A stretch of 44,658 nt of DNA from NCBI GenBank assembly GCA_045655325.1, contig JAZOOY010000066.1, positions 1 through 44,658 of the forward strand. The letters are read 5' to 3'. Shown piece by piece: positions 40,679 through 44,658 of the stretch. The notes beneath the pieces are model-generated. The model saw only the letters and a program-made list of their open reading frames with translations, did no database searches and was not told where the DNA came from. Both the position numbers and the translations under genes were made by a program. This DNA comes from UBA1738 sp045655325. GTDB lineage: Bacteria > Bacillota > Clostridia > UBA1381. Every line of letters begins with the position of its first letter. Within the stretch, counting starts at the first letter, position 1.

Positions 40679-42012
40679 ATTTCTTTTAAAAATTTTATCA
40701 AAAACGGCAGACAAAATGCAGATGCTAAAATATCTGCTACAGCCTGTGCCCACTCTAGTCCCAAAAGACCCATATAGTGCGACATAACCAAAACCGCAGG
40801 AATAAAGAATACTCCTTGCCTTAAAGCAGACAGCAAAGTCGCTGTCCAGGATTTTCCCACAGTCTGATAGGTCATATTGGCAACAGTACTGATTGGAATT
40901 ATCGGAAGAACAAGGCTTTGTGCACGAAGTGCAACCCTGCCGATTTCTATAACCTTTTGGTCGTTTATGGTGAAGTGTGACATAAACCATTCCGGCCATA
41001 TAAAAACAGGAATTGCAAGCACTGTCATTATGGCAAAGCCAAACACCAAAAGGAACTTTACCGCACGGCGTACTCTGTCGTACTTTTTCGCACCATAGTT
41101 GAATCCGCAAACCGGTTGAAAGCCTTGTCCCACACCGATTAAGATTGCGAAGATAATCATAAATATCTTGCCGGATATGCTCATTGCCGCAACCGCCGCA
41201 TCGCCGTAAATTCGTGCTTCTCGGTTTAGAACCGTTGTGGCGATACTGGCAAGACTCTGCCTTGATAAAGATGGCAAGCCGGTTTTGAAAATCATATAGT
41301 AATCGTACACACTAAAGGATATTCGCTTTATGGAAATTTTTGTTTCGCTTTTTCCAAAAACAAAAAATGATGCCAAAACCACAAAACTTATGCATTGGCT
41401 CACCAAGGTTGCAACCGCCGCTCCTTTTATCCCCATATTGAAGTTGAAAATAAAAATCGGGTCCAGTATAACATTCAAAATCCCGCCGGCGCCAATACCA
41501 AACATTGCATACTTCGGTTTTCCCTGTGACCTTAAAATATTGTTCATTATAAATGAGCCAATCATTACAGGTGCACCGTAAATTATATACTTTCCGTAGT
41601 CTATGGCGTGTGGCAAAATGGTTTCGGTTGACCCAAAAAACAGCATCAGGTCAGATATCCAAACCGAACACCCAACTGTCAGAATAACGCCAATGCTAAT
41701 CCCGAAAAACAAAGCCGTTGATGCAATTTTTGACGCCTCGTCGGTTTTTTGCTCACCCATAAGCCTTGAAATCATACTTCCTGAACCCATACCAAGGGCA
41801 AATCCAAAGGCCTGAATTATCGCCATCAGCGAAAACACAACACCAACAGCACCCGATGCACTTGTGCCGATTTGTGAAACAAAGTAGGCATCTGCCATAT
41901 TATAAACCGAAGTTACCAACATGGCTATCACCGTTGGCACAGAAAGCTTGGTAATAAGTTTTTCAACGCTTTCTTCGGTCATTCTTTTAAATTGTGCTTC
42001 TCCCTTTTCCAT
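40663..42012 (-). CDS. MATE family efflux transporter
   Basis: This 449-residue antiporter has 12 predicted membrane segments in two MatE halves. The first half begins LSVPTVIAMLVTSVYNMADAYFVSQIG (about 23-49) and the second GLPSLSRQSLASIATTVLNREA (about 244-265), both canonical. It probably exports a cationic drug or metabolite using a sodium or proton gradient; the substrate is unknown. AGGAGAAGAA precedes the ATG. It is the last gene of an operon with the DUF1653 and DUF5662 genes, 11 bases after the latter. Confidence 0.94.
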   Translation of the reverse strand: MEKGEAQFKRMTEESVEKLITKLSVPTVIAMLVTSVYNMADAYFVSQIGTSASGAVGVVFSLMAIIQAFGFALGMGSGSMISRLMGEQKTDEASKIASTALFFGISIGVILTVGCSVWISDLMLFFGSTETILPHAIDYGKYIIYGAPVMIGSFIMNNILRSQGKPKYAMFGIGAGGILNVILDPIFIFNFNMGIKGAAVATLVSQCISFVVLASFFVFGKSETKISIKRISFSVYDYYMIFKTGLPSLSRQSLASIATTVLNREARIYGDAAVAAMSISGKIFMIIFAILIGVGQGFQPVCGFNYGAKKYDRVRRAVKFLLVFGFAIMTVLAIPVFIWPEWFMSHFTINDQKVIEIGRVALRAQSLVLPIIPISTVANMTYQTVGKSWTATLLSALRQGVFFIPAVLVMSHYMGLLGLEWAQAVADILASAFCLPFLIKFLKEIKKES

Positions 42013-42023
42013 TTCTTCTCCTA

Positions 42024-42548
42024 TTAGTATTCTTTAAGCTTTCTTATGTATGAAAATGTTGCTTCTTCTCCCTCATCACGAAGCATTAAAAGTAGCTTTT
42101 CTAAAAGCTGGGACGTTTCTTCGTGAATAAGTCTGTTACTTCTACCCATATCAAAGTATTCGTACGGGTGAGATTGTTTATAGTTTTCGCCCTGATAAAT
42201 CTTACTCGCTGCAACTCTGTCACAAAACATTTCCTTTACGTGACGAAGTGGCATTTTTACAGGTCCGTACTTTCTTGTTTCAGGACTATAATCGGTCCAG
42301 TACTCAAAGTGGTGTTTGTTTCTTCCCTTATGATGCATCCAGGCAGAAGAATAGCCGTTGACACGTCGTTCCATATCATTAGGACTTTTTGTACCCTGAT
42401 AAAATTTTGCACCAACAATAAATTCACGTGGTGAATACTTTGACAGATCGTGGAAAAGCCCTTGCCACAAAATCCCTGCCTTTTTGCAGTTTCTAATAAC
42501 TTCGTGACGATGACGTGTTATTGTTTTAAAATGTGACCACGCTTTCAT
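42024..42548 (-). CDS. DUF5662 protein, HD-like
   Basis: This 174-residue cytoplasmic protein is rich in histidine, tyrosine and tryptophan. HRHEV (13-17), GLFHDLSKYS (30-39, His 33-Asp 34) and HHKGRNKHHFEYW (about 72-84) together resemble a metal-dependent HD-type hydrolase site, and the overall sequence fits the DUF5662 family as I know it. No substrate is known. It overlaps the DUF1653 gene by ATGA and lies upstream of a MATE pump in one operon. Confidence 0.82.
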   Translation of the reverse strand: MKAWSHFKTITRHRHEVIRNCKKAGILWQGLFHDLSKYSPREFIVGAKFYQGTKSPNDMERRVNGYSSAWMHHKGRNKHHFEYWTDYSPETRKYGPVKMPLRHVKEMFCDRVAASKIYQGENYKQSHPYEYFDMGRSNRLIHEETSQLLEKLLLMLRDEGEEATFSYIRKLKEY

Positions 42549-42766
42549 TTCCTATCCTCCCTGCCTAAATATGTAAATCTTTTTACTTTTTTGCCGTTAA
42601 GCTCCACTTCTTCGTCCCACATAGATAGCGGTCTTACCCAAACACCGCCGTCACCGTAGAGTGCCCTATAAACCACCATTTCTTCCAGTGTTTCGCTGTG
42701 TTTTGCCACATCTATAAGTTCGTATTTATTGCCTTTAAAATGCTTGTAAATTCCCTTTTCAAACAT
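42545..42766 (-). CDS. DUF1653 domain protein
   Basis: This 73-residue protein is essentially one DUF1653 domain: GIYKHFKGNKYELIDVAKHSET, VVYRALYGDGGVWVRPLSMW and a final FTYLGR. Such proteins are thought to be small beta-barrel nucleic-acid or nucleotide-related factors, but no function is established. It is the first gene of the DUF1653-DUF5662-MATE operon, with GGGAGAGAATTT before the ATG and a good promoter. Confidence 0.88.
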   Translation of the reverse strand: MFEKGIYKHFKGNKYELIDVAKHSETLEEMVVYRALYGDGGVWVRPLSMWDEEVELNGKKVKRFTYLGREDRK

Positions 42767-42797
42767 AAATTCTCTCCCATATATTCTCTATTATTTC

Positions 42798-42826
42798 AGT
42801 ATAACACTAAAATATCCTTTTTTCAA
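42798..42826 (-). promoter_or_regulatory. Promoter of the DUF1653-DUF5662-MATE operon
   Basis: Minus strand: TTGAAA (42826-42821), 17-base spacer, TATACT (42803-42798). Confidence 0.82.
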
Positions 42827-42836
42827 GATGTTCTCT

Positions 42837-42865
42837 TTGACAAATGGCTTATTTTTTGGTATAAT
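42837..42865 (+). promoter_or_regulatory. Sigma-A promoter of the DUF512 gene and der
   Basis: TTGACA (42837-42842), 17-base spacer, TATAAT (42860-42865). The -35 is only 10 bases from the -35 of the divergent operon, so polymerases may exclude each other. Confidence 0.9.
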
Positions 42866-42915
42866 GGTTTTGTATGTAAATTTTTACATTTGAACAAGAA
42901 AAGAGGAGGGTTTTT

Positions 42916-44238
42916 ATGCACCAGGAAGACAGAACAATTTCATACGTTGATCCAGGCTCTTTAGCAGAAGAAGCAGGGATTATGCCGGGTGATAAGCTTT
43001 TATCCATAAACTCACACTCTTTTTCCGATATACTGGAATACAAATTTTTAGTATCAGAAGCAGAAGTCGAATTGGAAGTTGAAAAAGCCGACGGTTCAAT
43101 CGAAATAATCACAATAGAAAGCGACTATGAGGATTTGGGAATTGAGTTCCGCGAGGGACTTATTGACAAGCCACAATCCTGTAAAAACAAGTGCATTTTC
43201 TGTTTCATTGATCAGCTTCCAAAGGGTATGCGTGAAACGGTTTATTTTAAGGATGATGACACACGTCTTTCCTTCCTGCAAGGAAACTATGTCACCTTAA
43301 CAAACCTTACCGACGAAGAAATTGACAAGATGATAGAAATGCGAATTTCACCTGTCAACATTTCGGTGCATACCACAAACCCAGAACTTCGTGTTACTAT
43401 GCTGAAAAACCCAAATGCTTCCAAAATTTATGACATAATGAAAAAGTTTGCGGCGAATAATATATATATGAACTGCCAGATTGTCCTATGCCCAGGGTAT
43501 AACGACAAGGACGAGCTTTCACGAACCCTATGTGATATGGCAGACCTTTATCCTTATGTTGCAAGCTGTTCGGTAGTTCCTGTTGGACTTACCAGATACC
43601 GTGAAGGACTTTGTGAGCTGACACCGTTTGATGCGAGAATGTCCCTTGACACTATCCGTCAGGTGGAGGACTTCCAGAAAGAATTCAAGGAAGAGTTCGG
43701 CATAAACCTTGTTTATCTTGCCGATGAATTTTATATAAACGCAAAACTTCCGCTTCCAAAAGCAGAAGAATATGACGGTTTTCCGCAGATTGAAAACGGC
43801 GTTGGTCTTATATCTTCAATGGAAGAAGAATTCTGCTCAGCTTTGGAACTTATTCCAGACAAGAAGTTCAAAAGGAATATTGCCATCGCCACAGGAGAAA
43901 TTGCTTATGACTTTATACAGTCCTTGGTGGATAGGCTTATGGCAAAATGCCAAGGCCTTTCAGTAACAGTTTTCCCTGTTAAAAACGAATTTTTTGGCGG
44001 TGGAGTTAATGTTTCGGGGCTTTTAACAGGCTCTGACCTTATAAAAGCACTTCCTGATATGTCCGAATTTGACCAGCTTTTGATTCCTTGTTCAATGCTA
44101 CGTGACGGTGAGGATATTTTCCTTGACGATATAACACTTCCAGAGCTTTCAAAGAAGCTTAAAATTGAGATTGCTCCCGTTATAAATGACGGATACACAT
44201 TTTGCGAAAAGGTTCTTGGAATAGAACTTGAATTTTAA
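42916..44238 (+). CDS. DUF512 protein: PDZ domain plus radical-SAM-like core
   Basis: This 440-residue protein is of unknown function and conserved in Clostridia. An N-terminal PDZ-like domain (about 5-70, PGSLAEEAGIMPGDKLLSIN) is followed by a radical-SAM-like domain with Cys 89, 93 and 96 in a CxxxCxxC motif that could hold a [4Fe-4S] cluster, then the DUF512 domain (about 215-435). AAGAGGAGGG precedes the ATG. It lies 12 bases before der, a conserved neighbour in Clostridia, which hints at a ribosome or RNA role, but this is inference. Confidence 0.9.
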   Translation: MHQEDRTISYVDPGSLAEEAGIMPGDKLLSINSHSFSDILEYKFLVSEAEVELEVEKADGSIEIITIESDYEDLGIEFREGLIDKPQSCKNKCIFCFIDQLPKGMRETVYFKDDDTRLSFLQGNYVTLTNLTDEEIDKMIEMRISPVNISVHTTNPELRVTMLKNPNASKIYDIMKKFAANNIYMNCQIVLCPGYNDKDELSRTLCDMADLYPYVASCSVVPVGLTRYREGLCELTPFDARMSLDTIRQVEDFQKEFKEEFGINLVYLADEFYINAKLPLPKAEEYDGFPQIENGVGLISSMEEEFCSALELIPDKKFKRNIAIATGEIAYDFIQSLVDRLMAKCQGLSVTVFPVKNEFFGGGVNVSGLLTGSDLIKALPDMSEFDQLLIPCSMLRDGEDIFLDDITLPELSKKLKIEIAPVINDGYTFCEKVLGIELEF

Positions 44239-44250
44239 AAGGAGAAGAAA

Positions 44251-44658
44251 ATGAAACCTGTTGTTGCTATTGTAGGACGCCCTAACGTTGGAAAGTCCAC
44301 ACTATTTAATAAAATTTCAGGTCAGCGCATAAGTATCGTAGAGGACACACCTGGTGTTACCCGTGACAGAATTTATGCTGACTGTACCTGGCTTGATAAG
44401 GCATTTACCCTAATTGATACAGGCGGTATTGAGCCTCAATCAAAGGACGAAATCCTAAAACAGATGCGTCGTCAGGCAGAGCTTGCCATTGACATGGCAG
44501 ACGTTGTTGTTTTGATGACTAATGTTGCCGATGGCGTAACCGCCAACGACCTTGACGTTGCATCAATGCTTCAAAAAGCAAAGAAGAGAATTGTCCTTGC
44601 AGTAAACAAGGTTGATAATATCGGTGACCCGCCAATGGAATTCTATGAGTTCTATAAC
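44251..44658 (+). CDS. der: Ribosome-assembly GTPase Der (EngA), N-terminal part (cut by window edge)
   Basis: Der is an essential GTPase with two tandem G domains needed for 50S subunit assembly. The 136 residues present hold the first G domain: G1 GRPNVGKS (9-16), the DTPGVTRDR switch (32-40), G3 DTGG (56-59) and G4 NKVD (119-122). AAAAGGAG precedes the ATG by 6 bases. It is cotranscribed with the DUF512 gene. The remainder lies to the right of the window. Confidence 0.96.
   Translation, partial: MKPVVAIVGRPNVGKSTLFNKISGQRISIVEDTPGVTRDRIYADCTWLDKAFTLIDTGGIEPQSKDEILKQMRRQAELAIDMADVVVLMTNVADGVTANDLDVASMLQKAKKRIVLAVNKVDNIGDPPMEFYEFYN

Noticed and set aside
40460..41110. 216-codon minus-strand frame across the pcrA and MATE gene ends
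   Set aside because: It crosses the terminator between the two genes and overlaps both in other frames, without a ribosome-binding site.

Overview
The window is AT-rich chromosomal DNA from an endospore-forming member of the Clostridia (Bacillota), probably an anaerobe related to the gut Oscillospiraceae/Lachnospiraceae. The evidence is sporulation and germination genes (spoIIR, sleB-ypeB, yabP-yabQ, spoIVB, a SpoVB-like flippase, ricT), a ctsR-mcsA-mcsB-clpC operon, a 2[4Fe-4S] ferredoxin, and strong Shine-Dalgarno sites and intrinsic terminators around nearly every unit. I see no insertion sequence, prophage, plasmid gene or CRISPR array. Both window edges cut a housekeeping gene: secA at the left and der at the right.

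Layout. 1-1.2 kb: start of secA, tRNA-Leu(UAA) with a consensus promoter and terminator, then a striking 177-base array of small hairpins separated by an invariant 8-base linker. 1.2-5.4 kb: an ABC exporter and a polar amino-acid ABC uptake operon. 5.4-9.6 kb: a small DUF6514-like gene, a hairpin-rich intergenic stretch, ferredoxin, ricT and a GH94 disaccharide phosphorylase. 9.7-11.7 kb: tetrahydrofolate riboswitch with folT, and a divergent PRPP synthetase. 11.8-14.3 kb: sleB-ypeB facing away from spoIIR, which has a sigma-F-like promoter. 14.3-15.8 kb: NfeD and SPFH proteins, tRNA-Lys(CUU). 15.9-20.2 kb: the CtsR regulon operon with a perfect CtsR box. 20.3-23.5 kb: rlmD, which has no normal start codon for its full reading frame, then two small membrane proteins (CrtO-like, TraX-like) and a flavodoxin. 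23.6-29.7 kb: tightly overlapping pncB-ywlC-ywlE-rimI-tsaD-lepA. 29.8-31.9 kb: hup, rqcP, yabP, yabQ, divIC, yabR, in the order known from Bacillus. 32-35 kb: SpoVB-like flippase and an MFS carrier. 35-38.3 kb: secreted transglutaminase-like protein and spoIVB. 38.4-44.7 kb: pcrA, MATE pump, DUF5662 and DUF1653 genes, a DUF512 radical-SAM-like protein and der.

How the genes fit together. Protein-arginine phosphorylation is nearly complete here: kinase McsB, activator McsA, repressor CtsR, unfoldase ClpC and, 7 kb away, the phosphoarginine phosphatase YwlE with its diagnostic Thr11. Two t6A tRNA-modification enzymes (YwlC/Sua5 and TsaD) share an operon with RimI and LepA, but TsaB and TsaE are absent from the window. 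The sporulation genes cover forespore-to-mother-cell signalling (spoIIR, spoIVB), the coat and cortex (yabP, yabQ) and germination (sleB, ypeB).

The best candidate for something undescribed is the hairpin array at 988-1164. Next come the apparent AUU start of rlmD, the switching hairpins below the folate riboswitch, and the hairpin cluster at 5876-6045. Starts were set from ribosome-binding sites and promoters, and several are shorter than the longest open frame.
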